Assembly (NCBI RefSeq): GCF_026409565.1
Contig: NZ_CP112881.1
Location: 1,659,501-1,723,500, forward strand
Origin: Sneathiella aquimaris
GTDB lineage: Bacteria; Pseudomonadota; Alphaproteobacteria; Sneathiellales; Sneathiellaceae
Reading direction: 5' to 3'
Length of the DNA stretch: 64,000 bases
Below, in pieces: positions 7,722 to 15,233 of the stretch; positions within the stretch are counted from its first letter, which is position 1; the number at the start of each line of letters is the position of its first letter. Position numbers and translations under genes: made by a program. Under the pieces are notes generated by a model, which did not search any database, was not told the origin of the DNA, and worked only from the letters and a program-made list of their open reading frames with translations.

Positions 7722-9046
7722 TGAATAATCCATCGACGCCGTCTCCCCGATATCTAGAAATGCATAAGAAATGGGAACTTCCTCTCAGCTTGATGGGGGG
7801 CACGAAGGCCATGCGACATGCAGGTCAGCTTTTTTTGCCGCAGCATCCAGCTGAAAACAGCCGGGTCTATCAGGAGAGAGCAAGAAAAACGGTGCTTCGG
7901 AACTATTTTCGAAAAACCGTTCATAAACTGGTTGGGCAAATATTCGCAAACCCGTTAAAGGCGTCTGCGGATATGCCGGAAGTGATTGCCACCTATCTTA
8001 AAAATGTCGATTTGACAGGTCGCGGATTGAACAGTTTTGCCCAAAGCTGGTTCGAAGATGCCCTTGTTTGCGGGATGAGCCATGCCCTTGTTGATTTTCC
8101 TGTGAACGGGGACGCAACGGGATCAAGAAAAGGAGCTGACAGTAAGGCGCGTCCCTATGCCGTTCATATACCTGCAGCCAGCCTGATTTCGGCGGACTGG
8201 TCGGTGACAGCCACTGGCTACCGCCTCGACAAAATCAGGGTAAAGGAAGAGACCGCAGCCTATAGTGGTCAGGGGTCGGCGTCCGATGTTCAAATAAGAG
8301 AAATAACCCGTGATCATTGGGGGGTGTTCCGACAGGCCAAAGCAGGGCAATGGCAATGTGTGGATGAAGGTCAGAATTCTTTGGGTAAAATTCCCCTGAT
8401 AACCCTGTACACCAACAGGACAGGATTTCTGGAGGCAACGCCCCCGTTAGAAGATCTGGCTTGGCTGAATTTGGAGCATTATCAAATTCGATCTGATCAA
8501 CGTAACGCATTAAACGTCGCCTCTTTTCCGATCCTCGCAGCGTCCGGTTATGATCCAGAAGTTGATGGCCCCATAGAGGTTGGCCCCAATAAGGTACTGA
8601 CAACGTCGGACACGGACGGGAAATATTATTATGTTGAAAGTAGCGGGGCTGCTTTGGAGGCGGGCTCGAGGGAATTGCAGGATCTTGAAAAGGCAATTAA
8701 CCAATTCAGTTTACAGTTTGAAACCGGGCATGTAACGCAGACAGCGACCGGTCGAACACTTGATGCTTTGGAGGCCTTGTCGCCGCTTGTCGCGATGAGC
8801 AACGAGCTGGAAGATGCCCTGAATGCAATGTTGGGCATGTTTGCCGATTGGAAAGGCTTAAATGAAACCGGTTCGATCACGGTGTCCAGACAATCCCTTG
8901 AACGGTCCTATTCTGGCCAGAACCTTCAGGATCTAATTCTTTTATTTGATCGTCAGATCATCGATAGAACCGGGTTGGAGCGGGAGCTCGCGGCCCGTGG
9001 GATTTTGCAAAGTAGTTTGGACTTCAACAGTCACCCGTCTCAATAA
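7721..9046 (+). CDS. Phage portal protein (DUF4055 family)
   Basis: A 441-aa protein. The N-terminal region (YLEMHKKWELPLSLMGGTKAM, about 10-30) and the ensuing Arg-rich helix (RARKTVLRNYFRKTVHKLVG) are typical of DUF4055 portal proteins. It forms the dodecameric ring at the packaging vertex, binding terminase and then the connector. The start ATG shares one base with the terminase stop. The C-terminal part is helical (QDLEKAINQFSLQFETGHVTQ). The family occurs with P22-like coats in many siphoviruses and podoviruses, unlike the HK97-type portal of known gene transfer agents. Confidence 0.85.
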   Translation: MNNPSTPSPRYLEMHKKWELPLSLMGGTKAMRHAGQLFLPQHPAENSRVYQERARKTVLRNYFRKTVHKLVGQIFANPLKASADMPEVIATYLKNVDLTGRGLNSFAQSWFEDALVCGMSHALVDFPVNGDATGSRKGADSKARPYAVHIPAASLISADWSVTATGYRLDKIRVKEETAAYSGQGSASDVQIREITRDHWGVFRQAKAGQWQCVDEGQNSLGKIPLITLYTNRTGFLEATPPLEDLAWLNLEHYQIRSDQRNALNVASFPILAASGYDPEVDGPIEVGPNKVLTTSDTDGKYYYVESSGAALEAGSRELQDLEKAINQFSLQFETGHVTQTATGRTLDALEALSPLVAMSNELEDALNAMLGMFADWKGLNETGSITVSRQSLERSYSGQNLQDLILLFDRQIIDRTGLERELAARGILQSSLDFNSHPSQ

Positions 9047-9067
9047 GAATAATATGCCGTGTTGATC

Positions 9068-9093
9068 AAGCCTCCTTTTCAGGGGGTTTTTTT
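9068..9093 (+). terminator. Hairpin plus T7 between portal and scaffold
   Basis: AAGCCTCC (9068-9075) pairs with GGGGGTTT (9082-9089) around a TTTTCA loop, and seven T run 9087-9093, followed directly by ATG. It lies within a co-directional structural operon, 15 nt before the scaffold start, so it must be read through if both genes share one promoter. Confidence 0.5.
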
Positions 9094-9107
9094 ATGAAAG
9101 GAAACCT

Positions 9108-9710
9108 ATGTTCGATTTTCCATTGCTGATTGAGAGTAAAGATGAAATCCCAACAGAATTTCAGCCTCTTTATGAGCATAAGGACGGAAAGTACCAGCTG
9201 CTATCGGTACTTTCCGACAAACTGACAGGACAACCCGTTTCTTCGGATTTTCTTCAATTGCAGAATGCACAGGAAGAAACCCTGCAGCAGCTTAAGGAAA
9301 AGCAGGCGCAGCTGACAGGGGTCAAAACCCGGTTTCAGCAATATTATGCGGAAAAATCCATTTGCGAAGCACTGGAGCAAGCCAATGGTAGCAGCGCACT
9401 TCTGCTCCCTCATTTGCAAAAACAACTGCGGGTGAAAGAAGAAGGGGAAGACTTGTTGCTTGAGGTCCTTGATCATGAGGGGACTCCGCGTCTGACCGAT
9501 ACTGGGGCGCCATTTCAGTTGCCAGATCTTATCGAAGAAATGAAGGCCTCCTCGCTTTATGAAAAAGCGTTCGAGGAAAAAGGCGTATCAGGAGGGGGAA
9601 TGGTTTCCTCTGGTTCTGCGACGGGATCATTTTCCATCAATCGCCAGGATCAAACTGCTCTGAACTCCCAAATTGAAGCCATTGCCGCAGGAAGAGTGTC
9701 AGTAACCTGA
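9108..9710 (+). CDS. Phage head scaffolding protein
   Basis: A 200-aa acidic protein with a long predicted coiled coil (about residues 60-95, NAQEETLQQLKEKQAQLTG), lying directly before the coat gene. That position and composition are typical of scaffolds, which shape the procapsid and leave before or during packaging. No head maturation protease domain is seen, in contrast to HK97-type cassettes. The start has AAAGGAAACCT before the ATG. Identification rests on position and composition, not on a sequence signature. Confidence 0.65.
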   Translation: MFDFPLLIESKDEIPTEFQPLYEHKDGKYQLLSVLSDKLTGQPVSSDFLQLQNAQEETLQQLKEKQAQLTGVKTRFQQYYAEKSICEALEQANGSSALLLPHLQKQLRVKEEGEDLLLEVLDHEGTPRLTDTGAPFQLPDLIEEMKASSLYEKAFEEKGVSGGGMVSSGSATGSFSINRQDQTALNSQIEAIAAGRVSVT

Positions 9711-9740
9711 TAACCGGCTTTTTATCAGGATTTGTTTTTA
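9706..9740 (+). terminator. Hairpin between scaffold and coat genes
   Basis: CCTGATAA (9706-9713) and TTATCAGG (9722-9729) form a perfect 8-bp stem with an 8-nt loop, followed by the T-rich ATTTGTTTTT. The stem overlaps the scaffold stop codon. It may be a weak terminator or a processing or stability element that sets coat mRNA apart from scaffold mRNA. Confidence 0.4.
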
Positions 9741-9766
9741 CCCAACTTTTATCTTGGAGAAAATAT

Positions 9767-10897
9767 ATGTCTAATGATGTCTCGGCAGTAATGCCAAAAA
9801 TTCTCGCTCGTGGTCTGATGTCTTTGCGGGAACAGGCAATTATGCCCCGACTGGTGAACGGCAATTATAGTGCCTATGCCGCCGAAAAAGGCGATACAAT
9901 TGATGTTCCTATCCCCGCAGACTTAACAGCTGAAAATGTAACACCGGGGAGCACCCAACCCGCACCAACCTCTGTTGCATTGCAAAAAGTCCAGATTGAA
10001 TTGAATAACTGGAAAAAAGCGAACTTTCATTTGACAGATAAGGAAATGATGGAAGTTGACGGACGGGAGAGTTTTTTGCCGATGCAGGCAAGTTCTGCGA
10101 TCCGGGCGCTTGCAAATGCGGTCAATCAGTCAATTCACTCAGAATATAAAGGGGTTTATGGCACCGTCGGTGTGCCAGGGGCAACGCCTTTCGCCTCCAC
10201 GTCCAAGGATGCAACCAATGCCCGGAAACTTCTACTGAAACAGCGGGCACCCAAAGAAAACCGATACGGCGTTCTCAATTTTGATGCGGAAGCAAATGCA
10301 TTGGATCTTGCTGCATTTGCGGATGCGGATAAAGCGGGAGATACGTCGGCAAAGCTGGAAGGTGAAATTGGCCGCAAATATGGGATCAACTGGTATAGCG
10401 ACGATCATGTGGCCCGACATGAAACAGGGGCCAGCGGTACGCCGCTGGTTGTTGCATCTGGGTCAGGGGGAAATCAGTTGGTGCTGGACGGCCTTATTAC
10501 CAAACCTGCGATTGGGGATGTCTTTACGGTCGACGGTGATGAGCAGCAATATGTGGTTCGAAGCGCCACAGACCTGTCAGTTGATGAAAGCACATTGACT
10601 ATCTCACCAGCGCTTAATCCTGGATATTCTGATGGAACTGCGGTGACATTTTTAGCCAGCCATGAAGTCAATCTGGTCTTTAACCGGGACGCCTTTGCTT
10701 TCGCCAATCGACCGCTCGCGCAAAGCAGTGCTGAAAATGGTCTGGGCAATCAGATTATGTCCATGACAGACCCTGAAACCGGGCTGTCTTTGCGATTGGA
10801 AGTAAGCCGTCAATATAAGCAGGTTGTGTGGGAATTTGACATTCTGTGGGGGGTTAAACTTGTACGCCCAGAACTGGCCGTGCGCCTTGCGGGTTAA
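9767..10897 (+). CDS. Major coat protein, P22-like family
   Basis: A 376-aa protein resembling the P22 gp5 coat family. The N-terminal region reads PRLVNGNYSAYAAEKGDTID, typical of the first helix and E-loop. An inserted domain of about 50-60 aa occurs near residues 220-290, and the C-terminal signature is HEVNLVFNRDAFAFANRPL. It would build the icosahedral shell with the scaffold. A strong ribosome-binding site, GGAGAAAATAT, precedes the ATG, fitting high expression. Known Rhodobacter-type gene transfer agents use an HK97-like coat with a protease instead, so this head module has a different origin. Confidence 0.85.
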   Translation: MSNDVSAVMPKILARGLMSLREQAIMPRLVNGNYSAYAAEKGDTIDVPIPADLTAENVTPGSTQPAPTSVALQKVQIELNNWKKANFHLTDKEMMEVDGRESFLPMQASSAIRALANAVNQSIHSEYKGVYGTVGVPGATPFASTSKDATNARKLLLKQRAPKENRYGVLNFDAEANALDLAAFADADKAGDTSAKLEGEIGRKYGINWYSDDHVARHETGASGTPLVVASGSGGNQLVLDGLITKPAIGDVFTVDGDEQQYVVRSATDLSVDESTLTISPALNPGYSDGTAVTFLASHEVNLVFNRDAFAFANRPLAQSSAENGLGNQIMSMTDPETGLSLRLEVSRQYKQVVWEFDILWGVKLVRPELAVRLAG

Positions 10898-10912
10898 TCG
10901 GTAAGGAATAGA

Positions 10913-10943
10913 GGGCGAAAGCAGGTTCTTTCGCCCTTTTTTT
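10913..10943 (+). terminator. Strong hairpin plus T7 after coat gene
   Basis: GGGCGAAAG (10913-10921) and CTTTCGCCC (10928-10936) make a perfect 9-bp stem with a 6-nt loop, followed by seven T (10937-10943) and ATG. This is the best intrinsic terminator in the cassette. Placed after the most abundant product, it could lower expression of all tail genes relative to coat. Confidence 0.7.
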
Positions 10944-10962
10944 ATGGGAAGGGCATTGAAAA

Positions 10963-11436
10963 ATGACATTTATTGTCGAAACAGGAACGGGCATATCCCA
11001 GGCGACGAGCTATCTTTCGCAAGAGGTTGCAGATGCACATTTTACGGCCCTGGGGCTGGCGGAATGGACGCGCGCCAATGACGCGAACAAACGGCGGGCT
11101 CTCATGCAGGCAAGCGCCTATGTCGATGGGTATGTGTATGGCGGCAGTCTATTGAATGTGGCTCAAGGGTTGAGTTGGCCTCGGCAAGGGTCGCATGATC
11201 GGGAAGGGCGGGCTTTAAAGGGGTTGCCACATGCGCTTAGAACGGCGGTTCTGGAAATGGCGGCCCTGTATATTGCGAAACCCCCTGCGGCCCAAGGCGC
11301 TTCCTATATTATCCGGGAAAAAGTCGGTCCCATCGAACTTGCTTATTCAAAAAGCAAGCAGCAGCCCAGTTTTGTGTTTCGGTTGCTCCAGCAAATTGGA
11401 GCACGACCACCGATGAACATGGTGCAAAGGGGATAA
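10963..11436 (+). CDS. Head-tail adaptor (DnaT-like phage protein)
   Basis: A 157-aa protein of the helical adaptor family often annotated as putative DnaT-like ssDNA-binding protein. The features are TGISQATSYLSQEVADAHFT near the N-terminus, an alanine-rich helix (RALMQASAYVDG), WPRQG in the middle and LRTAVLEMAALYIAK. Its place right after the coat gene is that of connector Ad1 (HK97 gp6 or GTA gp6 equivalents), which docks on the portal. The DnaT label is a family name only; a structural role is much more likely. Confidence 0.75.
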   Translation: MTFIVETGTGISQATSYLSQEVADAHFTALGLAEWTRANDANKRRALMQASAYVDGYVYGGSLLNVAQGLSWPRQGSHDREGRALKGLPHALRTAVLEMAALYIAKPPAAQGASYIIREKVGPIELAYSKSKQQPSFVFRLLQQIGARPPMNMVQRG

Positions 11437-11437
11437 A

Positions 11438-11797
11438 ATGGACCAAGATGCAATTCAAAGCGCTATCCGGCGGGTTTTTGAAAATGTTGGAGATGTTGCG
11501 ATCTCGTCGCATTTAGGGGTTCAGGAATTCCCGGTCTATCAACCCGGATTTGAACCTGAACCAACGCTGACTGAATATTCAGTCCGTGTCATTCCCATAA
11601 AAACGCCAGTATTAAAGTCGTTGATTGCCACTGACTTGATCGATGACGAAGGGTATCAGATTGGCTTGATGGAATGCGAAGATGTGGTTCCAAAGAGTGG
11701 GGATCAACTGAGAATCCAGGGCACTGTGTTCAGTATAATCCAGGCCGCTCCTGTTGATCTGAATGCCGATCTTTTATTTGAGGTTTGGTATCGATGA
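11438..11797 (+). CDS. Head-closure / stopper-like protein
   Basis: A 119-aa mainly beta protein (for example LRIQGTVFSIIQAAPVDL, VRVIPIKTP) located one base after the adaptor gene stop. Proteins of this size and position close the capsid after packaging and connect it to the tail (stopper, GTA gp7 equivalent). I recognise no precise signature, so the role is assigned from gene order and beta-rich composition. Confidence 0.6.
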   Translation: MDQDAIQSAIRRVFENVGDVAISSHLGVQEFPVYQPGFEPEPTLTEYSVRVIPIKTPVLKSLIATDLIDDEGYQIGLMECEDVVPKSGDQLRIQGTVFSIIQAAPVDLNADLLFEVWYR

Positions 11798-11837
11798 GCG
11801 TTCAACTTTTATTCGTCGGGGATCGCAGGAGAAATAC

Positions 11838-12227
11838 ATGAGCTATCGAAAAATTCGAGCGGCGCTGGATCAGTCTCTTCAAGACTTTGCCGGGCCCGAG
11901 ATCGTGTTTCCGTCGACTGCCTATAAACCGGCTCATGGACAGGATTTTATCGAGGTTGATTTTAATCCAGGCACTTCAAAGTCGGTCTTTTTAGGTCCGT
12001 CAGTCGATCGGGAATATCGTGGTCAACTTCTGTTATCCATCCGGGCCAGGACAGTTTACGCGGCGATTGAAATTGCAGATCAGCTTCGGGCCCATTTTGC
12101 CTCCGGAACCGTTTTGGCGTTCGAAGATTTAAAGGTCACCGTGGAAAATTCACGGCTTGGTAAAAATCGCGGAGGCGTGAAGTTTGTCGCTCTTCCTCTT
12201 TCTGTCAACTGGCGCAGCTATTTTTAG
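11838..12227 (+). CDS. Tail terminator / completion protein (DUF4128-like)
   Basis: A 129-aa protein starting at ATG 11838, preceded by CAGGAGA with good spacing; an earlier start at 11763 would add unrelated residues and overlap the stopper gene. It has the alpha/beta pattern of tail terminators: MSYRKIRAALDQSLQDF, an exposed loop with PAHGQDFIEV, and the end VKFVALPLSVNWRSYF. Terminators cap the top of the tail tube and join it to the stopper. The family link to DUF4128 is from motif memory and position. Confidence 0.65.
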   Translation: MSYRKIRAALDQSLQDFAGPEIVFPSTAYKPAHGQDFIEVDFNPGTSKSVFLGPSVDREYRGQLLLSIRARTVYAAIEIADQLRAHFASGTVLAFEDLKVTVENSRLGKNRGGVKFVALPLSVNWRSYF

Positions 12228-12235
12228 GAAATCAC

Positions 12236-13141
12236 ATGGTCTATTCAGCACAATCGCAACATGGGATGGCATATATCAAAGAAAGCCTTTATGGCGAAGT
12301 GCCGTCCAGCCCGACAATGACAACCCTTCGACATACGGGATGCAGCCTTGCATTAAACAGGACCTCAATTCAAAGTGATGAAATTCGCCCGGACCGGCAA
12401 ATGGGACATTTTGTGCCGGGGCAGACTTCGATCAGCGGGGATATCGACTTCGAGCTTTGTTATGGTTCGCATGACGATCTTCTGGCCAGTGCATTTTATG
12501 GTGACTGGGTTGGAGATACATTGAAAACGGGAGCGTCGGAGAAAAGCTTCTCCATCGAGCGGATCTTTGGCGATGTCGGGCATTATCAAGTTTTCTCTGG
12601 ATGCGTGGTAGATGAATTTTCGCTGAGCGTGCAACCAGACAGCCTTGTTACTGGACGGTTCTCGATTAAAGGAAAAGAGCTGGCGATTTCAGGAACGCCT
12701 CTTGATGTCGCGCCGATCACTGTCTCCAACCATACCCCGATTGATAGTTTTAAGGGGCAGGTTCTTGAAAATGGTGTTGAACTGGCAATTGCGGCCGGCA
12801 TTGATCTGAAAATCGAAAATAATGTTGAAAGCGTGTTTACACTCAGCGATGAAACATCGATCGGACTTACCGCTGGCCGATCCCGTGTAAGCGGTGAGCT
12901 GACCGCGTATTTTTCAAATGATGCCTTGCTTGATCGGTTTATCCAGAAAACACCCAGCAGTCTAGAGATTGCGTTGGTGGGGGACGGCGGTCGGTATGAA
13001 ATTCACCTTCCAAACATTTTGTATATGGGCGCAGACATGCCGGTTAAAGGGGATGGCGCTGTCATTTTGACCTTACCGTTTGTTGCCCAATATGACGACG
13101 TCGAAGGCACAAATATTAAACTGACAAAAACAGCGATTTAA
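12236..13141 (+). CDS. Tail tube protein
   Basis: A 301-aa beta-rich protein directly before the chaperone gene, the position of the major tail tube subunit. Visible features are YIKESLYGEVPSSPTMTTL at the N-terminus, RPDRQMGHFVPGQTSISGDI, typical of phage tail tube proteins with a repeated-fold layout, and VILTLPFVAQYDD near the C-terminus. Its length, about twice a minimal tube protein, suggests a two-domain tube subunit as in trimeric tubes. AGGAAATC precedes the ATG. There is no sheath gene, so the tail is non-contractile. Confidence 0.8.
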   Translation: MVYSAQSQHGMAYIKESLYGEVPSSPTMTTLRHTGCSLALNRTSIQSDEIRPDRQMGHFVPGQTSISGDIDFELCYGSHDDLLASAFYGDWVGDTLKTGASEKSFSIERIFGDVGHYQVFSGCVVDEFSLSVQPDSLVTGRFSIKGKELAISGTPLDVAPITVSNHTPIDSFKGQVLENGVELAIAAGIDLKIENNVESVFTLSDETSIGLTAGRSRVSGELTAYFSNDALLDRFIQKTPSSLEIALVGDGGRYEIHLPNILYMGADMPVKGDGAVILTLPFVAQYDDVEGTNIKLTKTAI

Positions 13142-13151
13142 GGAGACCTAC

Positions 13152-13550
13152 ATGCTTGCTCACTCCATATCTGATTATGATCTTGCATCTCTGGATTTTT
13201 CAAAACAGGCAGAAACCGCGGCAAGAATGCAGCTTAAACATCCGGTGACCGGGGAGGCCTTGCCCACCTGTATCTGGTTGCAGGGAATTGATGCCCCAGC
13301 CTATCGGGAAACTCTCAGGCGACAGATCGATGAGCAAATTGAACAGGGAAGAGAAGAGCTGAAAGCGTTAGATCTGGAAAATCGCCATCTTCAGCGTCTG
13401 GCTGCCTTAACCGTGAAATGGGAACAGGTGACTTATCACGGTAAGGACATCGTTTTCAGTACGGCCAATGCCGAAAAACTTTATCGGGAACAGGTTTGGA
13501 TCCGCGAGCAGGTGACCCGATTTGTCGAGGATCGTTCTCGTTTTATTTGA
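13152..13550 (+). CDS. Tail assembly chaperone, G-like form
   Basis: A 132-aa protein: GEALPTCIWLQGIDAPAYRE, an acidic helical middle, then LAALTVKWEQVTYHG and STANAEKLYREQVW ending EDRSRFI. This is the layout of siphoviral gpG-type chaperones that coat the tape measure before tube polymerisation. The gene ends in TGA at 13548-13550, but the -1 frame stays open from 13445 to 13870 and encodes a T-like domain (next entry). A longer GT product is therefore expected, as in lambda. Confidence 0.8.
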   Translation: MLAHSISDYDLASLDFSKQAETAARMQLKHPVTGEALPTCIWLQGIDAPAYRETLRRQIDEQIEQGREELKALDLENRHLQRLAALTVKWEQVTYHGKDIVFSTANAEKLYREQVWIREQVTRFVEDRSRFI

Positions 13551-13870
13551 GCCTGACCCGATGCTTGGAAGAATTCTTAATAAGCAAAATTGCCGATGAA
13601 AAAACGGTCAACAAGCATGGGGTCAGGCAGGAGCAGGCTTTGCGTCAGGTGGGCGTCATGTCAAGTTCACACCGGAGGAAATTGCCGAATGCCGCCTGTC
13701 ACTTGTGGGATTGGTTTTTGATCCTGTTGGACATTCAGGCGGCCTCAGAGGGTGGATTATTAAACTGGGTTCCAGTTCTGGAGCCAATTATCGGGTTGTC
13801 TCCCCGGCCTTGGGAGGTGCGCGCGCTTTGGCGCTTATTACTGGTTTGGCGCCTGAACAAAGAAACCTGA
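13547..13870 (+). CDS. T-like extension of the tail chaperone in the -1 frame
   Basis: In the -1 frame relative to the G-like gene, about 107 codons encode a helical domain with the usual chaperone T-domain pattern: LWDWFLILLDIQAASEGG in the middle and IGLSPRPWEVRALWR near the end. The family pattern is W-x-x-F ... P-W-E-x-x-A. It has no ATG start; TTG 13547-13549 overlaps the G-like stop (TTGA). It is thus made either by -1 frameshifting near the run T TTT ATT (13541-13547) or by reinitiation. No canonical X XXY YYZ heptamer is seen in the overlap. The boundary given is the earliest plausible one. Confidence 0.65.
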   Translation: MSLTRCLEEFLISKIADEKTVNKHGVRQEQALRQVGVMSSSHRRKLPNAACHLWDWFLILLDIQAASEGGLLNWVPVLEPIIGLSPRPWEVRALWRLLLVWRLNKET

Positions 13871-13883
13871 AGGAACATACGAC

Positions 13884-13906
13884 AACGGCTTTGCGGCCGT
13901 TTTTTT
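13884..13906 (+). terminator. Hairpin plus T7 before tape measure gene
   Basis: AACGGC and GCCGTT arms around TTTGCG, followed by seven T ending at 13906 and then GTGGGG. It lies 14 nt before the tape measure ATG inside a co-directional operon. Confidence 0.5.
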
Positions 13907-13919
13907 GTGGGGAATTGAA

Positions 13920-14621
13920 ATGGAAACAGACTTGTCGGAATTGGAAATCGAGGTGGAGACTGCGCAAGTTGACCAGGCAATACAGCGTCTGGATGAATTG
14001 CATAAAAAGAGCCTGGAAGTTGAAAAGTCTGTTCGCGGCCTTTCTTTTGGCAAAAGCTTGGGATCCCTTGAGGGGCTGTTTGGTTCGGGTGGCGGAGCCA
14101 GCCCAAAACTGGCTGGATCATTGGATTTTCTGTGGCTTCAGGGATCTAAAGTTGCAACTGATCTAAACCGGACGTTTGGCGCAGCTTTTGATGATTTTAT
14201 TGTGAAGGGTAAAGATGCAGAAGCCGTTCTTAAGGGGATGGAAAAAAATCTTCTCCGTTTGGGCACCCAGTATTTTACGGGAAAAAGCGGCAACCAGGGT
14301 CTGTTTTCATCGCTGTCGTCTTTTGCAGGTAACTTCCTGACAGATATATTTCCCGGTTTTGCGTCTGGCGGGTCATTCTCAGTCGGCGGTGCTGCCGGGA
14401 AAGACAGAAATTTGGTCGGGATGCGATTAACCCGCGGTGAGACAGTCACAATAAAAACGCCAGCGCAACAGAAACAGGAGCCACTGAAAGACAGCGGCGG
14501 CGCTGTTTCAATAAACTTCCAGATACAGACCCCGGATGCCGATAGTTTCAGGCGATCGCAGGCGCAAATTCAAACGGCGGCCTTGACACAGGCCCAACGT
14601 CTTTTAAAGCGAAACGGATAA
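13920..14621 (+). CDS. Very short tape measure protein (GTA-type)
   Basis: The start is ATG 13920, preceded by GGGGA; a TTG at 13905 is less likely. The 233-aa protein has an N-terminal coiled coil (VETAQVDQAIQRLDELHKKS), a hydrophobic central part (FDDFIVKGKDAEAVLKGM), then the glycine-rich FASGGSFSVGGAAGKDRNLV with RLTRGETVTIKTP, which is the C-terminal signature of gene-transfer-agent tape measures. Siphoviral tape measures usually exceed 600 aa; the Rhodobacter GTA protein is also only about 220 aa. A tail of about 30-50 nm is predicted at about 1.5 angstrom per residue. This is inference. Confidence 0.85.
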   Translation: METDLSELEIEVETAQVDQAIQRLDELHKKSLEVEKSVRGLSFGKSLGSLEGLFGSGGGASPKLAGSLDFLWLQGSKVATDLNRTFGAAFDDFIVKGKDAEAVLKGMEKNLLRLGTQYFTGKSGNQGLFSSLSSFAGNFLTDIFPGFASGGSFSVGGAAGKDRNLVGMRLTRGETVTIKTPAQQKQEPLKDSGGAVSINFQIQTPDADSFRRSQAQIQTAALTQAQRLLKRNG

Positions 14622-14624
14622 GAT

Positions 14625-15233
14625 ATGAGCTTTCATGAAATTAGATTGCCAACCCGGATTTCCTATGGGGCCGTGGGTGGACCGCGTTTTTCAACCACCA
14701 TACAGCTTCTCAACTCCGGTCATGAGCAGCGAAACATCAATTGGTCCGTAGCACGCCGGGAATACACGGTTGATATAAGCCCAAGCCGGGCCAATGAATG
14801 GGAGGCGCTGCTTTCTTTTTTTCATGCCCGGCGCGGCCGAGCCTATGGTTTCCGGCTAAAGGATTTTTCTGACTACAAAATTCGGAATGAAAAAATAGCC
14901 TTAGCGGATGGTGTTTCAAGCCGCTTCCAAGTTCAAAAAAATTATCAGGATAGTGATGGTTTCGCGCCGGGATTTATCCGCATCATCAACAAAATCGTAC
15001 CCGGAAGTGTGACTGTTTTTTTGGATGGGGTCGCGCAGTTTGGGAACTGGACGATCAACGACAATACCGGCTCCGTAGAATTTAATTCACCCCCCGCAGA
15101 GGGGACGGAAGTTTCAGTGAACTGCGAGTTCGATGTGCCTGTTCGGTTTGATACGGACCTGATGGAGGCCAGTATTCCCGGGCCTGATATTCATCAATGG
15201 CAAAGCGTGAAAATGATTGAGATACGCCAATGA
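14625..15233 (+). CDS. Distal tail protein, DUF2460 / GTA gp12-like
   Basis: A 202-aa protein with the DUF2460 signature: FHEIRLPTRISYGAVGGP at the N-terminus, SGHEQRNINWSVARREYT, and FFHARRGRAYGFRLKDFSDY. The family forms the distal tail ring that joins tube and hub. In gene transfer agents this is gp12. It overlaps the next gene by four bases (ATGA). The sequence appears intact, with a typical C-terminal EASIPGPDIHQWQSVKMIEI. Confidence 0.93.
   Translation: MSFHEIRLPTRISYGAVGGPRFSTTIQLLNSGHEQRNINWSVARREYTVDISPSRANEWEALLSFFHARRGRAYGFRLKDFSDYKIRNEKIALADGVSSRFQVQKNYQDSDGFAPGFIRIINKIVPGSVTVFLDGVAQFGNWTINDNTGSVEFNSPPAEGTEVSVNCEFDVPVRFDTDLMEASIPGPDIHQWQSVKMIEIRQ

Noticed and set aside
13600-14166. 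A separate gene in the frame starting near 13705 (GTG), overlapping the tape measure
   Set aside because: It runs through the terminator hairpin and into the tape measure gene; the -1 frame instead gives a recognisable chaperone T domain, which explains the region.
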